From Bacteroidota bacterium (GTDB taxonomy: Bacteria; Bacteroidota; Bacteroidia; B-17B0; Aurantibacillaceae), in contig JAUXSA010000089.1 of assembly GCA_030681615.1 (NCBI GenBank), positions 26,857 to 90,856 on the forward strand: a stretch of DNA of 64,000 bases, given 5' to 3'. Position 1 is the first letter of the stretch. The number at the start of each line of letters is the position of its first letter. The notes under the pieces were generated by a model, which saw nothing but the letters and a program-made list of their open reading frames with translations, ran no database searches and had not been told where the DNA came from. A program made the position numbers and the translations under genes. Of this stretch, positions 54,020 to 62,339 are shown piece by piece.

Positions 54020-55379
54020 ACTGTCGCTCGTTTTTGCGCTATTATTTTCTATTGTATTAATTCCTTCTTTTTATTCGCAAACGGGTTCAAAAAATTCCAA
54101 AAAAGATCTCGAAAACAAAAAGAAAAAAATTAACGACGAGATCAACGAGATCAACTCTATGTTGAGCGAAACAAAAGCCAACAAAAGATCTTCAATTGGT
54201 GCTTTAGTAAATATTAATATGAAGCTGGAAAAACGCCAGGACCTTATTAATACCATTAATGCCGAGATACAGGAATTGAACCGTGACATTAAACAAAACG
54301 AAAAACAAGTTACGCAGCTTAAAACCAATTTAGAAAAGCTAAAAGGAGATTACGCGCGCATGATAATTTTTGCACAGCGCAATCAGGATGCTTATAGTAA
54401 AATAATGTTTGTGTTTGCGGCCGATAATTTTAACCAGGCCTATGCGCGTTTAAAATACATGCAACAGTATTCTGAATTCCGGAAAAAACAAGCAGTAGAA
54501 ATAATTGCAACACAAACAAATCTAATAGCTAAATTAAAAGAGCTAAAAGACCAGCGTCATGAAAAAAATCTGTTGTTAGGTAACGAAGAGGTTGAAAAAG
54601 AAAACCTCAGCAGCGAAAAACAAGAACAGGAACAAGTGTTGACCGAGCTTCAGAAGAAAGAAAAAGAATTAAAGGTTGAATTGGATAAAAAGAAACAAGA
54701 CGCAATTGAATTACAATTGGCTATTAAACGTTTAATTGAAGCAGAGATAAAACGTAAATTGGAAGAAGCAAGAAAAGCAGAAGAAGCTGCTATTGCAGCT
54801 AAAAAAGCCAAAGAAGAAAAAGAGGCTAAAGAAAATAAAACAAAAACGCCAAAAGAAAAAACGCCAAAAGAAAAAATTATTGTGGCCGATCTTAAGCCAG
54901 AAAAAGTAAAAAAGGAAAATTTATTTATGCCAGCATTAACCGAAGAAACGGAAGCCTTAAGTGCTGATTTTTCTAACAACCGTGGTAAATTACCATGGCC
55001 TGTGGGTAAAGGCGTTATTTGTGAAACTTATGGCGAACATGAGCATCCTGCAATTAAAGGCTTTATGATGTTCAATAACGGCGTTGAGATTTGCGCTACA
55101 AAAGGTACTCAGGCACGTGCTGTTTTTGATGGTGAAGTAACAGGTATTGCCGTATCGCCAACCGGTGGTAAATTGGTTATTATCCGTCATGGTGAATATT
55201 TAAGTGTTTACAGTAACCTTACAGATGTGCTTGTAAAAACAGGGCAAAAAGTAAAGGTTAAACAGGTTATAGGAACCGTTGCCCACGATGAGGAAGAGGG
55301 AAAAACATCCATGAATCTGCAGATCTGGAAAGGCCAAAAAACAATGGATCCCAGCGGTTGGTTATATAACGCGCATTAG
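53991..55379 (+). CDS. EnvC-like murein hydrolase activator with degenerate LytM domain
   Basis: A 462-aa exported protein (signal NKLSLVFALLFSIVLIPSFYS). A long coiled coil spans ~30-270 (ENKKKKINDEINEINSMLSE, QELNRDIKQNEKQVTQLKTN) with an Ala/Lys/Glu-rich stretch. A Pro/Lys linker (TKTPKEKTPKEKII) follows, then a C-terminal M23/LytM domain (~335-462). All expected zinc ligands are replaced: GMFNNGVEI-type sequence in place of HxGxD (MMFNNGVEICATKG), VYSNLTDVL in place of YAHL, and SMNLQIWKG in place of HLHFEIW. It is thus non-catalytic and, like EnvC or NlpD, probably activates an amidase during cell division. Confidence 0.85.
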   Translation: MNLWKYKKNKLSLVFALLFSIVLIPSFYSQTGSKNSKKDLENKKKKINDEINEINSMLSETKANKRSSIGALVNINMKLEKRQDLINTINAEIQELNRDIKQNEKQVTQLKTNLEKLKGDYARMIIFAQRNQDAYSKIMFVFAADNFNQAYARLKYMQQYSEFRKKQAVEIIATQTNLIAKLKELKDQRHEKNLLLGNEEVEKENLSSEKQEQEQVLTELQKKEKELKVELDKKKQDAIELQLAIKRLIEAEIKRKLEEARKAEEAAIAAKKAKEEKEAKENKTKTPKEKTPKEKIIVADLKPEKVKKENLFMPALTEETEALSADFSNNRGKLPWPVGKGVICETYGEHEHPAIKGFMMFNNGVEICATKGTQARAVFDGEVTGIAVSPTGGKLVIIRHGEYLSVYSNLTDVLVKTGQKVKVKQVIGTVAHDEEEGKTSMNLQIWKGQKTMDPSGWLYNAH

Positions 55380-55462
55380 CGCTTTAACATTTACATTTAT
55401 AGACTGTTAAATATCAATTATTTCTTTGTCCCCGCTTAAGAACTCCGTAATTTTAATAAAGA

Positions 55463-57508
55463 ATGAAAAACATAAAATTTATTTTTCTTTTTTTTACAGC
55501 GTTTCTTTTTTTATCGTTTACCCCCGAAGATAAATATGTGCGCCAGGCTTTAAGACAATTAGAAAAAGGTAATTTAAGAGAAGCCAAATCACTTTACCTA
55601 AAAGCCATAGAAAAAAATCCGGATCATTTTAAAGCCAATGTTGGTATTGGATTATTATTTTCTGAACTGCTTGATAATTATACAAGCGCCTTACCATATC
55701 TCGAAAAAGCATATAACATTACAAAGAAAGATACATTGATACAATTAATGTATTCGCTCGCAAAATGTTACCAGCATAATGGCCAATACGAAAAGGCCAT
55801 TGGATTCTTTGATCGCCTTAACGGTTATGAAGATCTTGAAGAGGAGTTTGATTTTTCGAAAGATGTAAAAAAAAGAAAAGAAGATTGTCAGTATGCCATG
55901 GCACATAGTGCTTATGCTCCGGCAACGGGCTGGTATATTGTTAATGCTGGTAAAACTATTAATACAGACATGCCCGAATACGTTCCGGTATTAACACCAC
56001 AAAATGAATTGATATTTACATCGCGCAGGCAAGACGATAAAAAAGAACAATTAAGTTATTTGGACGGTAAATATTTTGAAAGTATGTACATCTCAAAAAT
56101 TGAGAATGGGAATTTTAATGCGCCAAGGCGATATACACTTCCTGATCAATTAATGAGATCACATTATTTAAAGAAACACGAATCGGTGGTATCTATGAGT
56201 CCGGATGGTAAAAAATTATTCACCTTTCGCGATAATAAAATTTACGAGATCAATATGGACGAACGCGCTTCCAAAAAACCAAAAAAACTATTAAAGACAA
56301 TTAATTTCGATTTTTACCAGGATCATGCCTTTGTAACCAAAGACGGAAACACGCTTTATTTTACAAGTGAGGCCGATGGTGGAATTGGCGGAATTGACAT
56401 TTACTATGCAACTAAAATTAAAGAAGGCGAATGGAGCAAGCCCGTAAACATTGGCGCGCCTATAAATACAGAGTTTGACGAAGACGCTCCTTTTATTTCT
56501 GATGATGGCAAGACCATGTATTTTGCGAGTAAAGGGCACGAGGGTTATGGTAATTTTGATATTTACAAAAGCGAACTGGTGAATGGCAAATGGACGAAGC
56601 CTGAAAATCTTGGTCAGCCAATAAATTCATCGGGGCATGATATTTTTATGGTGAAAGATAGTAAACAAACTGTTGGATACTTTTCTTCATCGCGTAATGG
56701 TGGTTATGGCGATATGGATATTTATAAAATAAATTATCTTGATGATTTGAATAAAGAATGTCCTACAGAAAAAACGACATTGTTTTCTCTTAATATTAAT
56801 GACTCAGAGCCGTACGATCTTAAAAACAAGGTTGAAGTAAAGGTCCCCGAAAACTTTAAAGTACTTTCGTATTCGTGGAAGGTAAATGATCTAAATGTTG
56901 ACAACCCTGGCGCTACCTTTGATTACGATTATAAACAACAGGGCAATTATACTGTATCATCAAAAGTTATTGCTTATTGTGATACTTGTTTGTCGGTGGT
57001 GGTTGCCTGCAACAGTATTGAAAACAGATTTGATAAATTGAAATTAAACGTTGATACAACCACTGCAACAGTAATTAAATCAACTGTAGTTCCTGCGGTT
57101 GACCTCAGCAAGGTAAAAGGCGAGTTAAGTAATGAACAATTAGCGGCTATTGGTTTTAACACCACTCCAATTCTTTTTGATTTTGATAAAAGTAATTTAA
57201 GAGAAGATGCTGAAGAGATCTTAAAAACAAATAATGAAGTATTAAAAAAATACCCAAGCCTTAAAGTAGAAATTATAGGTTACACCGATTCGAGGGGAAC
57301 CGAAAATCACAACATAGCACTTTCTGCACAACGTGCTAAAACTGTAAAAAATTATCTGGCTAAAGCAAAAGTAAAAAGCTCGCAATTAAAATTCACTATA
57401 GGAAAAGGCTCCAGCAATCTTGTTAATGATTGCGATAAAGGTAAAGACTGCGATAATTATATGCACTTGCAAAACAGAAGGGTTGTTTTTAAAGTGTACA
57501 ATAAATAA
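55463..57508 (+). CDS. PorE-like OmpA protein with TPR, PD40 and PKD-like domains
   Basis: A 681-aa exported protein (signal MKNIKFIFLFFTAFLFLSFT). TPR units occupy ~28-135 (ALRQLEKGNLREAKSLYLKA), then a PD40 propeller at ~165-430 (EYVPVLTPQNELIFTSRRQD, AFVTKDGNTLYFTSEADGGI). A PKD-like domain is at ~465-520 (FKVLSYSWKVNDLNVDNPGA), and a C-terminal OmpA domain at ~565-681 (ILFDFDKSNLREDAEEILKT, VEIIGYTDSRGTENHNIALS, NRRVVFKVYNK). It is a paralogue of 38824-40962, with PKD in place of the carboxypeptidase-like domain. It is probably a peptidoglycan-anchored outer-membrane component. It has its own terminator. Confidence 0.82.
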   Translation: MKNIKFIFLFFTAFLFLSFTPEDKYVRQALRQLEKGNLREAKSLYLKAIEKNPDHFKANVGIGLLFSELLDNYTSALPYLEKAYNITKKDTLIQLMYSLAKCYQHNGQYEKAIGFFDRLNGYEDLEEEFDFSKDVKKRKEDCQYAMAHSAYAPATGWYIVNAGKTINTDMPEYVPVLTPQNELIFTSRRQDDKKEQLSYLDGKYFESMYISKIENGNFNAPRRYTLPDQLMRSHYLKKHESVVSMSPDGKKLFTFRDNKIYEINMDERASKKPKKLLKTINFDFYQDHAFVTKDGNTLYFTSEADGGIGGIDIYYATKIKEGEWSKPVNIGAPINTEFDEDAPFISDDGKTMYFASKGHEGYGNFDIYKSELVNGKWTKPENLGQPINSSGHDIFMVKDSKQTVGYFSSSRNGGYGDMDIYKINYLDDLNKECPTEKTTLFSLNINDSEPYDLKNKVEVKVPENFKVLSYSWKVNDLNVDNPGATFDYDYKQQGNYTVSSKVIAYCDTCLSVVVACNSIENRFDKLKLNVDTTTATVIKSTVVPAVDLSKVKGELSNEQLAAIGFNTTPILFDFDKSNLREDAEEILKTNNEVLKKYPSLKVEIIGYTDSRGTENHNIALSAQRAKTVKNYLAKAKVKSSQLKFTIGKGSSNLVNDCDKGKDCDNYMHLQNRRVVFKVYNK

Positions 57509-57511
57509 AAC

Positions 57512-57544
57512 AAAAAAGCCGTTCTTGTTGGAACGGCTTTTTTT
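57512..57544. terminator. Bidirectional terminator between the OmpA and tig genes
   Basis: AAAAAAGCCGTTC and GAACGGCTTTTTT pair around a 6-nt loop, with A and T tracts, between convergent genes. Stem sequence and layout closely resemble the terminator at 43908-43943. Confidence 0.9.
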
Positions 57545-57561
57545 ATTAGTTGGTTTTTTTC

Positions 57562-58896
57562 TTATGCTTTAAAGAAATCTTCGTAGCTCACTTCTTTTGT
57601 TTGAAGCGTACATTTTTCTTTAATAAGATCTAATACTTTTTTGCTGTAAAGATTTTCGAAAATACGTTGCGCTTCTTTTTCTTTACTTAAAATATCTTTT
57701 GAGATCTTCTCTAAGTCTTCTTCTGTAGCTGCTTGTCCGTAACGGGCATATTCGCTTTTAATAAACGCTTTTGCTTCTTCTTTAGCTTCATCGGCATTTA
57801 CTTTAATTTCGTTATCCTTAATGATCTTGTTCTCTATTAATTTCCATTTCATAGATTTAGAATAGTTTGGATAATCTTTTTCTAATTCCTCTTGTGTAAT
57901 TGGTTTTTCGTTAGCCATCATTAACCAACGTTTTAAGAACGAATCTGGCAATTGAATGTTTACTTTTTCAACTAAATTATTTTCTACTTCTGTTCTTAAG
58001 AATTTTTCGGAATCAGCATTAAACATCAACCCTAATTCTTCACGGATTTTATTTCTGAATTCTTCTTCGCTGGTAACTTTTCCTTCACCATAAACTTTAT
58101 CAAACAATTCCTGGTTAAGTTCTGCATCTTCTAAACGCGCAATGTTTTTTACGATCAGTTGTAAGTTACAGTCAATTGTTTCTGCCGTTTCTTTATCAAT
58201 ACCTAACGATACACTTTTATCCAAGGCATTATCATATAAAGCATTTACATTTAAAACTAATTTATCTTCTTTTTTAACGCCTAATATTTTTGTTTTTGCG
58301 TCTTCGTTCTTTAAGCGCTCGTAGCTTATGCTCGTGCTTTTAAAGATGCCGCCCGGCTTAATGTTTCCGCTTGCATCTAATTCATTAATATCAACAAACA
58401 CAACGTCTTTTTCGCCGGCTACATCAGGGTTTAATGGTTTGCCAAAATTACGCTTAACATCCTTCACATATTTTTCAACTAACTCATCATCAATTTTCAC
58501 TGTTTTGTAAGTGAAGGTATGTTTATCGTTAAGATCGATATTGAATTTAGGAGCTAAACCAACCTGGTAAATAAATTCAAAATCTTTTTGATTCTCAAAA
58601 TCTACTTTTTCCTGATCTTTCGGTAATGGGTTACCTAAGATCTCTATATTGTTTTCCTGTATGTAATTATAAATCGTTGAATCCAATAATTTATTTAGTT
58701 CGTCCACTAAGATCTGGGTACCATATTGTTTTTTTACTAAACCCACAGGTACTTTACCTGGTCTGAAACCCGGCATAGAAATTTGCTTTTGCGCTTTTTT
58801 TAAAGCATCTGTTACTTTTGTTTCGTAATCAGCTGGTGTTACAGAAATCGAGATCTCTGCGTTCAGGCTATCAATATCTTTCTTAATAATGTTCAT
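57562..58896 (-). CDS. tig: Trigger factor (ribosome-associated chaperone and PPIase)
   Basis: The start is moved to ATG 58896 (MNIIKKDIDSLNAEISISVT, 444 aa); the track's 29 extra codons precede the conserved N-terminus. The ribosome-binding domain carries the signature MPGFRPGKVPVGLVKKQYG near residue 45. A degenerate FKBP-type domain lies at ~150-240 and the helical C-terminal chaperone arms at ~250-444. It binds nascent chains at the exit tunnel. Length is normal. It follows the aldose-epimerase-like gene after 87 bp and ends at a strong terminator. Confidence 0.93.
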   Translation of the reverse strand: MNIIKKDIDSLNAEISISVTPADYETKVTDALKKAQKQISMPGFRPGKVPVGLVKKQYGTQILVDELNKLLDSTIYNYIQENNIEILGNPLPKDQEKVDFENQKDFEFIYQVGLAPKFNIDLNDKHTFTYKTVKIDDELVEKYVKDVKRNFGKPLNPDVAGEKDVVFVDINELDASGNIKPGGIFKSTSISYERLKNEDAKTKILGVKKEDKLVLNVNALYDNALDKSVSLGIDKETAETIDCNLQLIVKNIARLEDAELNQELFDKVYGEGKVTSEEEFRNKIREELGLMFNADSEKFLRTEVENNLVEKVNIQLPDSFLKRWLMMANEKPITQEELEKDYPNYSKSMKWKLIENKIIKDNEIKVNADEAKEEAKAFIKSEYARYGQAATEEDLEKISKDILSKEKEAQRIFENLYSKKVLDLIKEKCTLQTKEVSYEDFFKA

Positions 58897-58983
58897 TCTT
58901 CTAAAATTTTGGACTGCGAAAATAGGGATTTTTCTTTGTTTTTCATAGAAAAATGGCTCAAAAAAAGCTTGAAAAACAGGCAA

Positions 58984-59850
58984 TTAACTAAAAATAAGAG
59001 AAAACTGTGCTGTAAACTCTGAGTTTGCGGCCAATTGAATGACCCCGTGCTTTTTGAGTAATTCGTTGGTTGAATTTTCATGGTCGGTAATTCCATACCA
59101 GGGCTCCAGACAAACAAATTGTTGGTTACCTTTTTTTGTCCAGATGCCAAAATATGGCCAGCCTTTACAATGCATTGTTATCTTATGTTTTGAAACAGAT
59201 GAACAAAGACTAACGGTGTTTATTTGTCGATCCTCAAAAACCAGGGCGTCCTTATCAAAAATTTCTTTTGTGAGAAACAGTTTTTGGTCTTTTAATTTTA
59301 AATTAGTTTTTGCGTCAGTTCGTAAACCGTTATTTAATTGGGTTTGAAAAAAAGAACCGGTTTCAAATTCTAAATAATAATTCTCAAAGGTTTCGTTTGG
59401 CAATAACGGACAATTAAAGCCCGGGTGAGCGCCAACACTAAAATAAATTATTTTGCCGGAGGGATTAATTATTTTGTACTGTGTTTCTAATCTATTCTCA
59501 ATGACCGAATAGTTTATTTGTAATTTAAACTCAAAGGGAAATTTTGCTTTTGTTTCGTTATTTGATACTAACTGAAATGTACTGGAGTTGTCGTTTTGTT
59601 CTATCGCCTCAAACTCCATATCGCGCGCAAAACCATGCTGGGGCAATTCATACCTTTTTCCTTCGTGAACAAAAAAATTATCTTTTAGTTTTCCTACAAT
59701 AGGAAAAAGAACAGGCGTGTGTCTGGCCCAAACGTCTTTGTTGGCTTGCCAGATAAATTCAACGCCATTATTGTTTTTAACGCTACAAACCTCAGCGCCA
59801 AAGGAGTTGATCTTAACTGAAAGTAAATTTGATCCGATCTCTGTTTGCAT
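58984..59850 (-). CDS. Aldose 1-epimerase family protein
   Basis: A 288-aa galactose-mutarotase-like beta-sandwich protein. Visible blocks are NSFGAEVCSVKNNNGVEFIW, RHTPVLFPIVGKLKDNFFVH, YELPQHGFARDMEFEAIEQN (with a conserved His), FSVGAHPGFNCPL (second His) and CLEPWYGITDHENST (carboxylate). This fits the LacX/YihR-like cytosolic subgroup more than classic GalM. It probably interconverts anomers of a hexose or hexose phosphate; the substrate is not defined. It starts 8 bp after the DUF493 gene. Confidence 0.88.
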   Translation of the reverse strand: MQTEIGSNLLSVKINSFGAEVCSVKNNNGVEFIWQANKDVWARHTPVLFPIVGKLKDNFFVHEGKRYELPQHGFARDMEFEAIEQNDNSSTFQLVSNNETKAKFPFEFKLQINYSVIENRLETQYKIINPSGKIIYFSVGAHPGFNCPLLPNETFENYYLEFETGSFFQTQLNNGLRTDAKTNLKLKDQKLFLTKEIFDKDALVFEDRQINTVSLCSSVSKHKITMHCKGWPYFGIWTKKGNQQFVCLEPWYGITDHENSTNELLKKHGVIQLAANSEFTAQFSLIFS

Positions 59851-59858
59851 AACAGAAC

Positions 59859-60131
59859 TTATAAGAAGAGGATTCCTTTTATGTTAGAAGCTTTTTTATA
59901 CACTTCCATTATTTCTTCTACGTTAACAACTACCTGCATGCCCGTAATACTTGTGTATTTACCGTTGCCGCTTTCTTTAGTGTGAATGTCTGTTTCGGGA
60001 TCGAAAAGGTTTTCTACTAAAGCGATCGACCTGTTCTCGCTTGGCACAATAAATTTAAACATGTACACACTTGGGAAAGTTGTAGTCTCAACGATCTTTT
60101 CTTTAAATTTTCTAAGTTCTTCTTCTGTCAT
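59859..60131 (-). CDS. DUF493 family protein
   Basis: A 90-aa cytosolic protein. Features are FPSVYMFKFIVPSENRSIAL, an acidic middle (FDPETDIHTKESGNGKYTSI) and the second half TGMQVVVNVEEIMEVYKKAS. This is the small ferredoxin-like (ACT-like) fold of DUF493/YbeD proteins, possibly an allosteric regulator; function unknown. Its ATG overlaps the LysE stop as ATGA. Confidence 0.83.
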   Translation of the reverse strand: MTEEELRKFKEKIVETTTFPSVYMFKFIVPSENRSIALVENLFDPETDIHTKESGNGKYTSITGMQVVVNVEEIMEVYKKASNIKGILFL

Positions 60132-60769
60132 GCGTGATCAAAAAAATGCTTGTAAATAAGTACTACTCCAAAAACAACCAATAGGCTGCCTGTAATTATA
60201 TTTACCGCACGCATTGTTTTTGGTGTTAAAATTTGTTTTAATTTATTTGCAGCAGAAACTTTTCCTAATTCCACCAAAAGCACAAGGCTCAACGTGATAC
60301 TAAAATAAAGGATCATATATGGGATAGAGTAATACAATGTTTTACTAACTATGGCTACGTTACCCAACCACAATATCCAAACGGCGGGATTTAAACTATT
60401 AAGGAAAAATCCTTTAAAGATCATGGCGCTTGCCGACGGCACTTTGATCTCAATAGTTGCGTCCTTACTTTTATCAACAGGCTCTCTAAAATGCAACACA
60501 CCAAAAACTATTAAAATAATGCCGGCAATAATGCCCATAAAGCGCTGGCTTTTTTCGTCTTGTATAAAATTAGTAGCGCCGTAATGGGCTAAAAAGATAA
60601 TGAGTATACAAACAATAAAATCGCTTAATACAACACCAACCGCTAATAACGAAGCGGTTTTATATCCATGTCTGATGCCGGTATTTATTAAAGCAAAAAA
60701 GGCCGGCCCAAACGAAAAGGTGAGTAGTAAAACAATTACAAACGTTTGATATATTAAGGTTCCTATCAG
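60128..60769 (-). CDS. LysE-family exporter with a non-standard start
   Basis: The track shows only the last 136 codons (from ATG 60538). The same frame runs upstream as LIGTLIYQTFVIVLLLTFSF-GPAFFALINTG and RHGYKTASLLAVGVVLSDFI, the expected first two helices of a LysE transporter. An in-frame TAG precedes it, and no ATG, GTG or TTG exists in the first ~75 codons. CTG 60769 gives the family's usual ~213 aa; ATA 60784 is the alternative. CTG lies 4 bp after the GH3 stop, suggesting coupled re-initiation. LysE proteins export amino acids or similar small molecules; the substrate is unknown. Confidence 0.8.
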   Translation of the reverse strand: MIGTLIYQTFVIVLLLTFSFGPAFFALINTGIRHGYKTASLLAVGVVLSDFIVCILIIFLAHYGATNFIQDEKSQRFMGIIAGIILIVFGVLHFREPVDKSKDATIEIKVPSASAMIFKGFFLNSLNPAVWILWLGNVAIVSKTLYYSIPYMILYFSITLSLVLLVELGKVSAANKLKQILTPKTMRAVNIITGSLLVVFGVVLIYKHFFDHA

Positions 60770-60773
60770 AAAA

Positions 60774-62303
60774 TTATTTTTTATAGGTTTCTAAAAATGC
60801 CAGCCACTCGTTTAATTGTTTACCTTTTAAAACCCGCGGAAATTTACTTTGGCCCCCCAATTTATTTTTGCTCCCTAAAAAATCTATAAAGGCCTGGTTG
60901 GGCAATAATGTAACAAGCACATCATTTAAAGCGTGATTACGTTCAGTCGCATAATCATCATTTAATTGTTTTAAATAACCATCCAGTTTTTCTACAACAA
61001 TTTTTTGATCAATTTCTTTATCAGTACCAATATACCAATGATGAGCAAATAAACCTTTGTTTGGTTTACCAACAACACAATATTCATTAATGTTCAGATC
61101 AAGATCTTTAGCGGTTAATCTAATGGCCTTGTTCATATTATCTACGCTTAAATGTTCGCCACACAAACTCAAAAAATGTTTTGTTCTACCCGTTACAATA
61201 ATTTCGCAACGCTTAAGATCTGTAAATTTTATAGTGTCGCCAATTAAATAACGCCAGGCGCCGGCACAATTTGTTATAAGTAATGCGTATTCCTGGTTTA
61301 ATTTTACTTCTGTAATATCAATTGCCTTAGCGTTTGGTTTTACGTTTCCATCGCCGTCAAAATTCTCCTCATTAAACGGAATGAACTCGAAGAACATAGA
61401 ATTGTCGGTTAACAATTTCATGGCTTGTTGATCGTTCGGTCTTTCCTGATAGGCTATAAAGCCCTCGGAGGCCATATAAGTATCCAGGAATATTAATTTT
61501 TTTGCACAAAGTGCATTAATACTATTCTTATATGGTTGCACCGAAACGCCGCCGTGTACAAACACAGCCAGGTTGGGCCATACATCATGAATGGTTTTTA
61601 CATTATAATGTTTTATAATACGTTCAAACAAAATTTGGATCCATGCAGGTACGCCACAAATAAATCCAACATTCCATTTTTTAGCATTCACCACAAGATC
61701 CTCCAGCTTTTGTTCCCAATTAGATTGAGAACGGATCTCCGGACCCGGCAATGTAAAATTCTGGAACCAGCGCGGCTGGGTGCCTGTAGTAATGCCGCTC
61801 AGGTCGCCACTAAAATAAGTCCCGTTGTAATTTAAGTTCGTGCTTCCGCCAACAAACAAAGCCTCTGTTTCGTATTGTTCTTCCGAAAAATCAAAATGTT
61901 TTGTAGACAGGATCTGCCTTATGGTTCCTTTCTGAATGGCCTTGATCATCTCTTTTGTAACGGGAATATGTTTACTTGCCGATTCGGATGTGCCAGAGCT
62001 TAAAGCAAAGTAATTTATTTTTCCGGGCCAGCAAACATCTTTCTCGCCCTGAAGTGCGCGATACCACCATAATTCAAAAATAGATTGGTAATCGTTAATG
62101 GGTACTTTATTTTTAAATGCAGTTATTACATTTTCGCTTAATAAGATCTCGCTAAAATCGTATTGCGTTCCAAAAGAAGTAAATTGTGCTTTGCTTAAAA
62201 GTTTATTAAGCTGTTTTATTTGTTGCTTATAAACATTCTTCCGTGCAGGTATTCTTCCACGGATGGTAATTGCTTGTTTTATGATAGAGCCCAGTATGGC
62301 CAT
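60774..62303 (-). CDS. GH3-family acyl-adenylate-forming protein
   Basis: A 509-aa member of the GH3 family, named after plant auxin-amido synthetases. Recognisable blocks are SFGTQYDFSEIL, VPINDYQSIFELWWYRALQG, NYFALSSGTSESASKHIPVT (nucleotide loop), LFVGGSTNLNYNG, PNLAVFVHGGVSVQPYKNSI, DTYMASEGFIAYQERPNDQQ and YLIGDTIKFTDLKRCEIIVTGR. Plant members join amino acids to acyl acids via an acyl-AMP. The bacterial substrates are not established. The LysE exporter follows directly, so export of a conjugated product is a possible but unproven link. Confidence 0.88.
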   Translation of the reverse strand: MAILGSIIKQAITIRGRIPARKNVYKQQIKQLNKLLSKAQFTSFGTQYDFSEILLSENVITAFKNKVPINDYQSIFELWWYRALQGEKDVCWPGKINYFALSSGTSESASKHIPVTKEMIKAIQKGTIRQILSTKHFDFSEEQYETEALFVGGSTNLNYNGTYFSGDLSGITTGTQPRWFQNFTLPGPEIRSQSNWEQKLEDLVVNAKKWNVGFICGVPAWIQILFERIIKHYNVKTIHDVWPNLAVFVHGGVSVQPYKNSINALCAKKLIFLDTYMASEGFIAYQERPNDQQAMKLLTDNSMFFEFIPFNEENFDGDGNVKPNAKAIDITEVKLNQEYALLITNCAGAWRYLIGDTIKFTDLKRCEIIVTGRTKHFLSLCGEHLSVDNMNKAIRLTAKDLDLNINEYCVVGKPNKGLFAHHWYIGTDKEIDQKIVVEKLDGYLKQLNDDYATERNHALNDVLVTLLPNQAFIDFLGSKNKLGGQSKFPRVLKGKQLNEWLAFLETYKK

Positions 62304-62339
62304 TGTTTAGTTTTAGATTTATGAAATTAGGTTTAAGAT

